Assembly: GCF_001854325.1 (NCBI RefSeq)
Contig: NZ_CP017755.1
Coordinates: 1,984,001-2,048,000 of the forward strand
DNA: 64,000 nt
Source: Cupriavidus malaysiensis
Lineage (GTDB): Bacteria; Pseudomonadota; Gammaproteobacteria; Burkholderiales; Burkholderiaceae
Reading direction: 5' to 3'
Shown: positions 24,524 through 32,798 of the stretch, in pieces
How positions within the stretch are numbered: position 1 is the first letter of the stretch
Layout of the letters: every line of letters begins with the position of its first letter
Notes under the pieces: model-generated
What the model was told of the DNA's origin: nothing
The model's input: the letters and a program-made list of their open reading frames with translations, nothing else
Databases searched by the model: none
Translations under genes and position numbers: made by a program

Positions 24524-25339
24524 TCAGGCGTACTTGCCGGTCAGGCCGCCATCCACCACCAGCTCGGTGCCGGTGATGTAGGCCGCCGCGTCCGAGGCCA
24601 GGAAGGCACAGGCGTGGGCCACCTCCCAGGCACTGCCCATGCGCCCCATCGGCACCTGGCGCGCGCGTGCCTGGCGGGCCTCGTCCAGGCTGTCCTGCGA
24701 GAACATGTGCGCCACCGTGCCGGCGATGCGCGGCGTGTCGATCAGGCCCGGCACCACGGTGTTGGCGCGCACGCCGTGCGGCGCGTACTGCTGCGCCACC
24801 ATGCGCGTGAACTGCATCACCGCGGCCTTGGTCACGCTGTAGGCCAGGTGCGGATAGCCCACGTAGCGCATGCCCGCCACCGAGGCGATGGCGACGATGG
24901 CGCCGCGCCCCTGCTCCACCATGCCGGGCAGCACCTGCTGCGTGCACAGCAGCAGGCTGCGCACATTGACGGCGTGGACCCGCTCGAGGTCGGCCGCGCT
25001 GGTCTCCATCGGCCCCCCGGTCTTGCCGATGCCGGCATTGTGGTGCAGCACGTCGATGCGGCCGTAGTGCTCGCGCGCGGCAGCAAAGACGCGCACGATG
25101 TCGCCCTCCTCCGCCAGGTCGCCCTGCAGCGTCAGCGCGCTGCCGCCCTCGGCACGGATCAGCGCCGTGGTCTCGTCGGCCGAGGCGGCATCGCGGTCCA
25201 CCACGCACACTTGCGCGCCGAGCCGGGCGTAGGTCACGCAGGAAGCGCGGCCGATGCTCCAGCCCGGCCCCGCCGAGCCGCCGCCGGCCACCAGCACGGT
25301 GCGGCCGGACAGGTCGAGCGGCAGCGCCGGCGCGTTCAT
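24524..25339 (-). CDS. SDR family oxidoreductase
   Basis: This 271-residue short-chain dehydrogenase has the Rossmann motif VLVAGGGSAGPGWSIGRASC, NNAG-like HHNAGIGKTGG, the active-site serine in IASVAGMRYVG, and the YxxxK pair in AYSVTKAAVMQF. The C-terminus ITGTELVVDGGLTGKYA is standard. Its start codon overlaps the stop of the citryl-CoA-lyase-like gene (ATGA), so it is the last gene of the Bug protein/CoA-ligase/lyase operon. It probably oxidises a hydroxy intermediate of that pathway. Insertion of residues in the glycine motif (SAGPGWSIG) resembles classical SDRs with an extended loop. Confidence 0.9.
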   Translation of the reverse strand: MNAPALPLDLSGRTVLVAGGGSAGPGWSIGRASCVTYARLGAQVCVVDRDAASADETTALIRAEGGSALTLQGDLAEEGDIVRVFAAAREHYGRIDVLHHNAGIGKTGGPMETSAADLERVHAVNVRSLLLCTQQVLPGMVEQGRGAIVAIASVAGMRYVGYPHLAYSVTKAAVMQFTRMVAQQYAPHGVRANTVVPGLIDTPRIAGTVAHMFSQDSLDEARQARARQVPMGRMGSAWEVAHACAFLASDAAAYITGTELVVDGGLTGKYA

Positions 25340-26145
25340 TGCCCGGCTCCGCCGGCCTTGCCTCCTCCGTTGCCTCCTTCCCCCACGTAGGGAATGGCTT
25401 CCTCCACCGTATCCCAGATGAAGCGGCCGGACGGGCTCTGCTGCTCCTCGACGATATGCGCGACCAGCCCGGCCGCGCGCGAGATCACGGCGAAGCCGCG
25501 CATCACGCCGGTCGGCACGCCGATCTCGCCCAGCAGCGCCGCCACGGCGCCGGTGGCGTTGATGGTGATCGGGCGGCCGGCCACCGCGTCCACGGCCTGC
25601 GACAGCCGTTCGAGGGCGCGGATCTTGTCGCCCGCCAGGTCCGGCTCCGCGCGGCCCATCTCCAGCAGCTTGTAGGCGCGCGGGTCCACCGGCTTGTGCA
25701 GGTGGTGGCCGAAGCCGGGCACGGCGCCCTTGATCTCCTTGTAGTGCCGGGCGATGGCCAGGGCCTCGGCATCCGGATCGGCGGCAGCGCCGATCCGGTC
25801 GAGCAGGCGCGAGCAGTTCTCCATGGTGCCGACGAAGGAGCTGCCCACCGCGAGCAGCCCCGCCGATACCGCGCCCTGCAGGTTCTCGGGCGCGCTCATA
25901 TAGATCAGCCGCGTGGCGATGGCGCTGGGGGTCAGGCCGTGTTCCATCAGCACGATCAGCACCACGTCGGTGATGCGCAGGTCGACCGGGCGCGGCGTGC
26001 GGCCCAGGATCTGCATCAGCATCACCTCGGTGAAGGTCTTCTTGCCCATCAGGTCTTCAACCAGGTTGGCATCGCGATAGTGCAGGCTGGTCAGCGTGTG
26101 CGTGCACAGGCGGGTGACGGGGCCCTGGTCCGGCTTGGTTGTCAT
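25336..26145 (-). CDS. Citryl-CoA lyase-like enzyme (citrate synthase superfamily)
   Basis: This 269-residue protein is much shorter than citrate synthases (about 430) but has their C-terminal core: VPGFGHHLHKPVDPRAYKLL, TINATGAVAALLGEIGVPTG, and RAAGLVAHIVEEQQSPSGRF. That matches the citryl-CoA lyase/CcsA-like or CitE-independent lyase subgroup, which splits citryl-CoA-type thioesters to acetyl-CoA and a 2-oxo acid. The start at 26145 follows the CoA ligase stop after 10 bases. Next to an acyl-CoA ligase this suggests activation and cleavage of a tricarboxylate or branched hydroxy acid. The true substrate is unknown. Confidence 0.82.
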   Translation of the reverse strand: MTTKPDQGPVTRLCTHTLTSLHYRDANLVEDLMGKKTFTEVMLMQILGRTPRPVDLRITDVVLIVLMEHGLTPSAIATRLIYMSAPENLQGAVSAGLLAVGSSFVGTMENCSRLLDRIGAAADPDAEALAIARHYKEIKGAVPGFGHHLHKPVDPRAYKLLEMGRAEPDLAGDKIRALERLSQAVDAVAGRPITINATGAVAALLGEIGVPTGVMRGFAVISRAAGLVAHIVEEQQSPSGRFIWDTVEEAIPYVGEGGNGGGKAGGAGQ

Positions 26146-26155
26146 GGCGGTCTCC

Positions 26156-27727
26156 TCAGTTCTGGGTCTGGTTCTGGGTCTGGTTCTGGTTCCGGATGGG
26201 GTTCTGGTGACCGCGGCCCGCCGCATCGGCGGCGATGGCCTGTTCGCGCACGGCGGTCTTCAGCACCTTGCCCACCGGCGACAGCGGCAGGCTGGCATGG
26301 AAGTGGACACGCTTGGGTGTCTGCACCGGGCCCAGGCGCTCGCGCACGAAGGCGATCAGCTCGGCTTCCTGTGCCTGCATGCCGGGACGGAGCTGCACGG
26401 CCGCCTGCACCGCCTCGCCCCATTTATCGTCGGGCACGCCGAACACCGCGCATTCGTGCACGGCCGGGTGCTGGCCCAGCGCGTTCTCCACGTCGACCGG
26501 ATAGACGTTGAAGCCGCCGGTGATCACCATGTCCTTGAGACGGTCCTTCAGGTAGAGGTAGCCGCGTTCGTCGATCAGGCCGCGGTCGCCGGTGTGCAGC
26601 CAGCCGTCGACCAGGGTCTGCGCGGTCTTCTCGGGCAGCTTCCAGTAGCCGCCCATCAGCAGGTCGCCGCGCGCCACCACCTCGCCCACCTCGCCGGGCG
26701 GCAGCAGGCGTCCGTCCGGCGCCATGATGGCGACGTCGCTGAACCAGGTGGCGCGGCCCACCGCCGCCCAGTTCTGCTCCTGCTCGAAGTCCTCGGGACG
26801 CATCACGGTCAGGATCTGCGGCGCCTCGGTCTGGCCGTAGGTAGTGCCCAGCACCGGGCCGAAGAAGTCGCGCGCCTGGCGGATCTTCTCCGGCGGCATC
26901 GGCGCGCCGCCGTAGATCAGGCGCCGCAGCGCGGGGAAATCGGCGCGCGAGGCGCCCGGCAGCGCCATCAGCATGTAGATCAGCGTGGGCGGCATGAAGC
27001 AGACCGTGCCGCCGCGCGTGCGGAAGGCCTCGCGCACGGCCTCGGCGCCGGCGCCGGCCAGTACCACGTGGCAGCCGCCCTGGGCCAGGATGGGCAGCAG
27101 GTAGGTGGAGGTGCCGTGGGTGACCGGCGCGGCCACCACATAACGATCGTCGGCGTCGAAACCCCAGGCCTGGATCTGGTTGGCGATATTGGCCATCCAG
27201 GCCCGGTAGGGCTGCATCACGCCCTTCGGCAACCCGGTGGTGCCGCCGGTGAACTTGATGGCCTGCGTGGCCTCGGGCGGCAGGTCGAACAGCGGGCGCG
27301 GCGCCCCCGCGTGCGCCGCGCACAGCCCGGCGACACTCAGGCCGTCCGCGGGCGCGGTGCCGCAATGGACGCGCGCGCCGGGCGCCCCCTCCAGCAAGGG
27401 GGCACAGGCCGGGTCGAGCACCAGAATCGAGGGTTCGGTCACCTCGAGGATGCGGCGGATCTCAGGATGCGTGCTCTTGGGGTTGAGCGGCACCCACACC
27501 TTGCCGCAGGCCAGCACGGCCAGCAAGGCAACGATATGCTCGGCGCTGTTGCCGGCGCAGATGCCCACCCGGCTCTGCGGTGCGCTGTCCAGGGACTGCA
27601 GCGCGGCGGCCAGCGCCGCCACGCGCGCGGCCAGCTCGCGATAGGCGATGGTGCCCTCGGGCGCGTCGATGGCCGGGCGCTCGGGCCAGCGCTGGGCTGC
27701 GCGCCAGAAGAAGTCGATGGGGTACAT
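26156..27727 (-). CDS. Acyl-CoA ligase (AMP-binding enzyme)
   Basis: This 523-residue ANL-superfamily ligase forms an acyl-AMP and then an acyl-CoA. Core motifs are KFTGGTTGLPKGVMQPY (P-loop-like A3), LGTTYGQTEAPQ (A5), GWLHTGDRGLIDERGYLYLK (A7) and LPLSPVGKVLKTAVRE with the A10 lysine. The C-terminus ends in a low-complexity Asn/Gln/Thr tail (NQNQTQNQTQN) made by a short DNA repeat. Start at 27727 has AGGAGAG upstream. It sits in an operon with a Bug protein, lyase and SDR. Confidence 0.9.
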   Translation of the reverse strand: MYPIDFFWRAAQRWPERPAIDAPEGTIAYRELAARVAALAAALQSLDSAPQSRVGICAGNSAEHIVALLAVLACGKVWVPLNPKSTHPEIRRILEVTEPSILVLDPACAPLLEGAPGARVHCGTAPADGLSVAGLCAAHAGAPRPLFDLPPEATQAIKFTGGTTGLPKGVMQPYRAWMANIANQIQAWGFDADDRYVVAAPVTHGTSTYLLPILAQGGCHVVLAGAGAEAVREAFRTRGGTVCFMPPTLIYMLMALPGASRADFPALRRLIYGGAPMPPEKIRQARDFFGPVLGTTYGQTEAPQILTVMRPEDFEQEQNWAAVGRATWFSDVAIMAPDGRLLPPGEVGEVVARGDLLMGGYWKLPEKTAQTLVDGWLHTGDRGLIDERGYLYLKDRLKDMVITGGFNVYPVDVENALGQHPAVHECAVFGVPDDKWGEAVQAAVQLRPGMQAQEAELIAFVRERLGPVQTPKRVHFHASLPLSPVGKVLKTAVREQAIAADAAGRGHQNPIRNQNQTQNQTQN

Positions 27728-27774
27728 GATTGGGCTGTCTCTCCTGTGGATTGGCTGGCGAATGCGGGCCGGTC

Positions 27775-27940
27775 CTAGTCCACTGAATCGCTGAAATCGG
27801 TCGGTGCCTGCCATGGCATGCGGGCTCATCGCGTCGTTGCAAATGCTCGCCATCGCCGTGCTATGGCTGCGCTTTGCGCCTAGCGCTGATTCCCGCATGC
27901 CATGTCTTTCCCCTCCCATTTCAATGATTCAGTGGACTAG
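27775..27940. repeat. 166-bp hairpin element with 23-bp terminal inverted repeats (MITE-like)
   Basis: The ends, 27775-27797 and 27918-27940, are inverted copies matching at 21 of 23 bases (CTAGTCCACTGAATC at the outer part). An inner perfect 13-bp inverted repeat, CATGGCATGCGGG (27812-27824) and CCCGCATGCCATG (27892-27904), gives the element two nested stems. It contains no ORF. It lies between the Bug protein gene and the CoA ligase gene, and its CTAG end supplies the TAG stop of the Bug gene. The layout is that of a non-autonomous miniature element. Confidence 0.75.
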
Positions 27941-28935
27941 TCCGCCTTGGCGCCGGACTGCTTGACCACCTCACGCCAGCGCTTGATCTCGGCGGCGGCG
28001 AAGGCGCGCGCCTGTTCCGGCGTGCCCGGCTCCGGCGTGGCGGCCAGGTCCTGCAGCCGCTGGCGCACGTCCGGCGCACCCAGGGTCTTGTTCAGCACGG
28101 CATTGAGCTTGTCGATCACCGCACGCGGCGTGCCGGCGGGCGCGGCCAGGCTGAACCAGGACTGCACGTCGAAACCCGGGTAGCCCGACTCGGCCACGGT
28201 TGGGACCTCCGGCAGCAGCGGCGAGCGCTGCGCGCTGGTGATGGCGATGGCGCGCAGGCGGCCGGCCTTGACATGCGGCAGCGAGGACGGCGTGTTGTCG
28301 AACATCGACTGCACCTGGCCGCCCAGCAGGTCCGACACCGCCGGCGCGCTGCCGCGGTAGGGCACGTGCAGCATATTGAGGTGGGCCTGCATCTTGAACA
28401 TCTCGCCCGACAGGTGGATCGACGAACCGCTGCCGGACGAGGCGAAGGTGACGCCGTCGGGCGAGGCCTTGGCGAAGCGCACGTAGTCGGCCACGGAGTG
28501 CACCGGCAGCTTGGGATTGACCACCAGGATGTTCGGGATCTTGGCGATCAGGCCGATCATCTCGAAGTCCTTCTGCGGGTCGTAGCCGAGCTTGCTGTAG
28601 AGCGTGGCATTGATGGTGTTGGCGATGGTGTAGTCGTACAGCGTGTAGCCGTCAGGCGCCGCCTTGGCCACCATCTCGGCACCGACGTTGCTGTTGGCGC
28701 CGGCGCGGTTGTCGACGATCACCGCCTGGCCGAGCTGTTCGCCCATCTTGAGAGCGATGATGCGCGCCAGCACATCGGTGGCGCCGCCGGCGGCATAGCC
28801 GACGACGAGGCGGATCGGCCGCGTGGGCCAGTTGGCGGCGTCGGCACGCGCCGCCGCCGGGGACAGCGCCGCGCCGAAGGCGAGCGCCGCCATGAGCGCC
28901 AGCCAATGCCGGCGACCCTGGGTCTGCATGGTCAT
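27937..28935 (-). CDS. Bug/TctC family periplasmic solute-binding protein
   Basis: This 332-residue protein has a signal peptide (WLALMAALAFGAALSPAAARA) and the Bug-family core: WPTRPIRLVVGYAAGGATDV, VIVDNRAGANSNVGAEMVAK, APDGYTLYDYTIANTINATL and MLHVPYRGSAPAVSDLLGGQ. Bug proteins bind carboxylates in the periplasm, often for TctAB transporters or sensors encoded elsewhere. The start follows AGGAGACAAG. It is first in an operon with CoA ligase, lyase and SDR, so its ligand is probably the acid degraded by them. An IclR gene is divergent. Confidence 0.92.
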   Translation of the reverse strand: MTMQTQGRRHWLALMAALAFGAALSPAAARADAANWPTRPIRLVVGYAAGGATDVLARIIALKMGEQLGQAVIVDNRAGANSNVGAEMVAKAAPDGYTLYDYTIANTINATLYSKLGYDPQKDFEMIGLIAKIPNILVVNPKLPVHSVADYVRFAKASPDGVTFASSGSGSSIHLSGEMFKMQAHLNMLHVPYRGSAPAVSDLLGGQVQSMFDNTPSSLPHVKAGRLRAIAITSAQRSPLLPEVPTVAESGYPGFDVQSWFSLAAPAGTPRAVIDKLNAVLNKTLGAPDVRQRLQDLAATPEPGTPEQARAFAAAEIKRWREVVKQSGAKAD

Positions 28936-29025
28936 CTTGTCTCCTCTTTCTGTTCTGCCGGGAGCCGTTCGCGCCGCGCTGCGGCATACTGGCGGACGGC
29001 TCCTACGACCAGCAGATTCTTCCCC

Positions 29026-29895
29026 ATGCCTTCCCTCCCCGCCAACCGGAATGTCCGCCAGCCGGACGTTTTTGCCGCCGGTCCGACCATCGCCCACGCC
29101 ATCGCCACACCTGGCGAGGACAGCGCCGATGCAGTCGATGCAGTCGAGGACAGCGGCAGCCGCACGCTGCGGCGCGGCCTGCAATTGCTCGATGCCATCC
29201 TCGCGGGCGGCCGCGAAGGCCTGCGCGTGGTCGACCTGTGCCGTGCCGCCGGCCTGGAGCGGGCCACCGTCTACCGCCTGCTCTCCACCTTGGTCGAATG
29301 CGGCTATGTGGCGCAGAAGGGGCGCTTCCGCTATGTGGGCGGACCGCGCCTGGCGGCGGTGGCGCAGGCGCGCGGCACGCCGGCGGTGGTCTCGCGCCTG
29401 CAGCCGGTGCTGGCCCTGGTCAGCGAAGCCTGCGGCGACGCCGCCTTCGCGGTGATACGCGAAGGCGCGCTGTCGCACTGCATCGCGCGGCACGTGGGCA
29501 GCTATCCGGTGCAGGTGCTGGTGATCCAGGTCGGCACGCGCCAGCCGCTCGGCGTCGGCGCGGCCGGGCTGGCGCTGCTGTCGGCGCTGCCGGACCGCGA
29601 AGTGGAAAACGTCATCGCGGCCAACGGGGCCACGCTCGAACGCTACGGCGGCATGACGCCGGAACGCATGCGCATCCTGGTGCGTGCCACGCGCGAGCGC
29701 GGCTGGTCGGTGATCGGCAACCATGCCACGCGCGATGTGCTGGCGGTGGGCATGGTGGTGCGCGATGCGGAAGACGAACCGGTGGCGGCCATCAGCGTGG
29801 CCTCGACCATGGCCCGCATGCCGCGCGCACGGCAGGACCTGATCGTGCGCGCGATGCGCAAGGCGTTTGCCACGCAGCTGCCGCGCGGGTTGTAG
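29026..29895 (+). CDS. IclR family transcriptional regulator
   Basis: This 289-residue protein has a winged helix at about residues 48-110 (LRRGLQLLDAILAGGREGLR, CRAAGLERATVYRLLSTLVE) and an IclR effector domain ending ATRDVLAVGMVVRDAEDEPV and ASTMARM. It begins with about 45 extra residues before the DNA-binding domain. It is divergent from the Bug/CoA-ligase/lyase/SDR operon with 90 bases between starts, so it most likely controls it. Its effector would be the pathway acid or its CoA ester. Confidence 0.91.
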   Translation: MPSLPANRNVRQPDVFAAGPTIAHAIATPGEDSADAVDAVEDSGSRTLRRGLQLLDAILAGGREGLRVVDLCRAAGLERATVYRLLSTLVECGYVAQKGRFRYVGGPRLAAVAQARGTPAVVSRLQPVLALVSEACGDAAFAVIREGALSHCIARHVGSYPVQVLVIQVGTRQPLGVGAAGLALLSALPDREVENVIAANGATLERYGGMTPERMRILVRATRERGWSVIGNHATRDVLAVGMVVRDAEDEPVAAISVASTMARMPRARQDLIVRAMRKAFATQLPRGL

Positions 29896-29974
29896 CGCGG
29901 GCGATCTGCCCGGGAAGGCGTGCCGGGGCGATGGATGGCGCGGCGGGGCTGCCGGCGCCTGCCCTCTCCCCCGG

Positions 29975-30000
29975 CCCCTCTCCCGCAAGCGGGAGAGGGG
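29975..30000. repeat. 12-bp GC-rich hairpin, REP-like or terminator
   Basis: CCCCTCTCCCGC (29975-29986) and GCGGGAGAGGGG (29989-30000) are exact inverse copies around AA. A related hairpin, CCCTCTCC and GGAGAGGG (30088-30109), follows 90 bases later. This CCCTCTCCC family is a common intergenic repeat in Burkholderiales. It lies after the IclR gene; no T-run follows. Confidence 0.7.
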
Positions 30001-30247
30001 AGCAAACCAGCGCGGCGCGAAGCCCATCGCACTGGGCGGAGCCGACGAGATGCACCAACACCAATCGCCAAGCACACTGTCTTGGCTCCCTCTCCCCGCA
30101 CGGAGAGGGTTGGGGAGAGGGGTGGTTCAGCAAGGCGCCACGCATGACGAAGCCGTCGGTGTGGTCCAGCCCGCGAGCCAAAAGACGAAGCCGATGGTGT
30201 AAACCCAACCATCCCAACCCTCCCAGCCAGCCCCGCCGCCGCGAAGC

Positions 30248-31060
30248 TCAATCCTCCAGCGTCTCGTGCACCGCCGAGGCACCGCGCTTCCAGTAGGCCG
30301 AGGCGCGGATGCGGCTCTTGTCGATGCCGCGTTCGCCCACCAGGTGCTGGCGCACCGCACGCATCGCCTGCGCTTCGCCGGCGGCCCAGGCATAGCCTTC
30401 GCCCGGCGGCAGTTGCAGGTCGTGCAGCGCCGGCGCCAGCAGGCTGCCTTCGGCGGCCTCGCCGTTGCGATGCAGCCAGCGCACGGTAAGCTGCGCGGCG
30501 CTCTGCAGCGGGATCTGCGCGATCGGGCTGGCCACTTCCACCACCACCAGCGCCTGGCTGCCCGCGGGCAGTTCTTCCAGCCGGCGGCCGATCGCCGGCA
30601 ACGCGGTCTCGTCGCCCACCAGCAGGTGCCAGTCGAACTCGCGCGGGATCACGAAGGAGCCGCGCGGCCCGCCGATGCCCAGGAACTGGCCCGCACGCGC
30701 CTGCGCCGCCCAGGTCGAAGCGGGGCCGTCGCCGTGCAGCACGAACTCGATGTCGAGCTCGCACGCGGCGTTGTCGAAGCGGCGCGGGGTGTAGTCGCGC
30801 GCGGCGGGCCGCGCCGCCCCTTCCGGGAACACCGGGCCGTTCGGCCCGACTTCGGGCAGCGCCGGCTGGTCCTGCCCCGGGGCGGGAAAGAACACCTTGA
30901 CGTGGTCGTCGAAGGAGCCCGAATGGAAGTCGGCCAGGTCGTCGCCGCCGAAGGTGACGCGCAGCAGTTGAGGGGAAACCAGGCGGGTACGCAGCGCCTG
31001 CACCAGCCGCATCTTGAGCGGATGGCGCACGCGCTGCACGGTCAGGTCGCGTGTCGTCAT
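30248..31060 (-). CDS. Siderophore-interacting protein (FAD-dependent ferric reductase)
   Basis: This 270-residue protein has the ViuB/YqjH layout. The FAD-binding barrel contains RDYTPRRFDNAACELDIEFV, then GPASTWAAQARAGQFLGIGG and the NAD-domain segment WHLLVGDETALPAIGRRLEE. The C-terminal half carries YAWAAGEAQAMRAVRQHLVG and ends RASAYWKRGASAVHETLED. Such proteins release iron by reducing ferric siderophores in the cytoplasm. Start follows AAGGAACTTC. It is 65 bases after a PadR gene on the same strand, which matches the E. coli yqjI-yqjH pairing, where the PadR-type regulator senses nickel or iron. Confidence 0.92.
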   Translation of the reverse strand: MTTRDLTVQRVRHPLKMRLVQALRTRLVSPQLLRVTFGGDDLADFHSGSFDDHVKVFFPAPGQDQPALPEVGPNGPVFPEGAARPAARDYTPRRFDNAACELDIEFVLHGDGPASTWAAQARAGQFLGIGGPRGSFVIPREFDWHLLVGDETALPAIGRRLEELPAGSQALVVVEVASPIAQIPLQSAAQLTVRWLHRNGEAAEGSLLAPALHDLQLPPGEGYAWAAGEAQAMRAVRQHLVGERGIDKSRIRASAYWKRGASAVHETLED

Positions 31061-31125
31061 GAAGTTCCTTGTCGATCCGCCTTGCCGGGCAAGGCGTGGG
31101 AAAGCGGGGTGCGCCGGCATCGGCC

Positions 31126-31824
31126 TCAGGCCTTGCCCGGCGCCTCGATCTCTGCGGTGGCGCGCTGCAGGATGGCGGCGATGCGCCGCTGTTCGTCGGG
31201 TGAGGCCTCGCCGCGCAGCACCAGCGCGCGCTTCAGGCCCTGGCGCGCGGCCACGTACTCTGGCAGCCAGCCGCCGGCCTCCGGCTCGACCTGCGCTTCG
31301 CCGGCCATGGCGCGGCGCATCCACTCCATCTTGCGCGCCACGTGCCGCAGTTTGCCGAGCATCAGCGCCAGGCGCTCGCGGTTGGCTTCGAGATGGTCGC
31401 GCCCCGGCTGGGCGAGGTGGTAGCGCTTCTTGTTGCCCTCGCTATCCACGGTGGCGTAGCCAACCTCTTCCAGATAGGTCAGCGCGGGATAGATCACGCC
31501 CGGGCTGGGCTTGTAGAAGCCGCTGGTGCGTGTCTCGAGCGCCTTGATCAGTTCATAGCCGTGGCTGGGCTGCTCTTCCAGCAGCGACAGCAGCAGCAAT
31601 TGCAGGTCGTCGGCGCTGAACTTGCGCCCGCGCCGCCAGCCGCCCTCATCGAAGCCATCGGTACCGTCGCCGCCATCGGCATCGCCGAAGCCGCTCCAGA
31701 AGCCGCGGCCGCCGCCGCGCGAGTGGCGGCCGATGGCGTGGCGCGCAAAACGCTCGCCGAACTGCTCGGAGAGATGACCGAGCAAGTGCCGGCCGAGACC
31801 TCTGCCAAAGGGATGGGAATGCAT
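31126..31824 (-). CDS. PadR family regulator, YqjI-like
   Basis: This 232-residue protein has an N-terminal His-rich region (MHSHPFGRGLGRHLLGHLSE, then ERFARHAIGRHSRGGGRGF), a PadR winged helix (LLSLLEEQPSHGYELIKALE, YKPSPGVIYPALTYLEEVGY) and a helical C-terminal dimerisation part. A His-rich N-terminus before a PadR domain is the signature of E. coli YqjI, a nickel-responsive repressor of the ferric reductase gene next to it. The gene order here is the same. Its own promoter carries a perfect 9-bp inverted repeat. Ribosome site CGGAGTGAATCC precedes the start. Confidence 0.9.
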   Translation of the reverse strand: MHSHPFGRGLGRHLLGHLSEQFGERFARHAIGRHSRGGGRGFWSGFGDADGGDGTDGFDEGGWRRGRKFSADDLQLLLLSLLEEQPSHGYELIKALETRTSGFYKPSPGVIYPALTYLEEVGYATVDSEGNKKRYHLAQPGRDHLEANRERLALMLGKLRHVARKMEWMRRAMAGEAQVEPEAGGWLPEYVAARQGLKRALVLRGEASPDEQRRIAAILQRATAEIEAPGKA

Positions 31825-31838
31825 GGATTCACTCCGAT

Positions 31839-31864
31839 ATATCGTAAAACATATCTTACGATAT
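31839..31864. promoter_or_regulatory. PadR operator, perfect 9-bp inverted repeat
   Basis: ATATCGTAA (31839-31847) and TTACGATAT (31856-31864) are exact inverse copies with an 8-base spacer, 15 bases before the PadR start codon. This AT-rich palindrome in GC-rich DNA is the kind of site YqjI and other PadR proteins bind, and suggests autoregulation of the padR-reductase unit. Confidence 0.75.
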
Positions 31865-32110
31865 AAAGCGAGGCGTGACTTGTCAAGGACGGCTTTGTCC
31901 CGGCGCGCGGCATTCTCCCCTTCCCCGCCCGCCTTGCGGCATCCTGCCGCCCCCCCTGCCGACGCGCCTTGTCCTCTTGACATGAAGCATGCCCGGCCCT
32001 AACGTTCGTGACTAAACGGTCGTCATACAAATATACCGCGACCGTTCCGGCCAGGTCCCTTCCGGACCCGCCCACGACATGGACATGGCATCGACACAGG
32101 AGACAAGACC

Positions 32111-32716
32111 ATGCAACAGTCCGCGCGCCGCACCTTGGAGTTCTTCTTCGACTTCGGCAGCCCCTATTCCTACCTCGCCTACCTGGAGGCGCCGCGCGTG
32201 GCGCAGCGCGCCGGCGCCGACATCGCCTGGCGGCCCATCCTGCTCGGCGGGGTGTTCAAGGCCACCGGCAACCACAGTCCGGCGGAGATCCCCGCCAAGG
32301 GCCGCTGGTCGAAGACCGACCTGGCGCGCTGGGCCAGGAAGTATGGCGCGCCGTTCCGCCACAATCCGCACTTCCCCATCAACACCTTGATGCTGATGCG
32401 GGCCGCGATGGGCTATCAGCGCCAGGACGAGGCGCTCTTCCAGCGCTATGTGCAGGCCATCTTCCAGGCCATGTGGGTGGACGGGCGCAACCTGAACGAT
32501 CCGGCCGAGATCGGCGCAGTGCTCGCGCAGGCCGGCCTCGACCCGCGCGCGGCGCTGGCCATGATCGACGATCCTGCCGTCAAGGACGCCCTCAAGCAGG
32601 CCACCGAAGCCGCGGTGGCGCGCGGCGTGTTCGGCGTGCCGAGCTTCATCGTGGGCGAGGAGCTGTTCTGGGGCAACGACCGGCTGCACTTCGTCGAGGA
32701 AGCGCTGACGGAGTGA
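32111..32716 (+). CDS. DsbA-fold 2-hydroxychromene-2-carboxylate isomerase-like protein
   Basis: This 201-residue protein has the kappa-class GST/HCCA isomerase fold: LEFFFDFGSPYSYLAYLEAP at the start (the SPYSY serine is the glutathione-contact position), RPILLGGVFKATGNHSPAEI, and the end VFGVPSFIVGEELFWGNDRL. HCCA isomerase acts in naphthalene breakdown; most homologues outside such operons have unknown glutathione-linked roles. Only this one gene is present, with no aromatic dioxygenase nearby. The start follows GGAGACAAGACC. Confidence 0.9.
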   Translation: MQQSARRTLEFFFDFGSPYSYLAYLEAPRVAQRAGADIAWRPILLGGVFKATGNHSPAEIPAKGRWSKTDLARWARKYGAPFRHNPHFPINTLMLMRAAMGYQRQDEALFQRYVQAIFQAMWVDGRNLNDPAEIGAVLAQAGLDPRAALAMIDDPAVKDALKQATEAAVARGVFGVPSFIVGEELFWGNDRLHFVEEALTE

Positions 32717-32798
32717 GCGCCGCGGAGGATCGTCGGCGCCGCCCGGCGGCGGCCCGCGTCGCGCCGCAGGATGCAACAGGGGCAGGCCCTGCCCCCCC

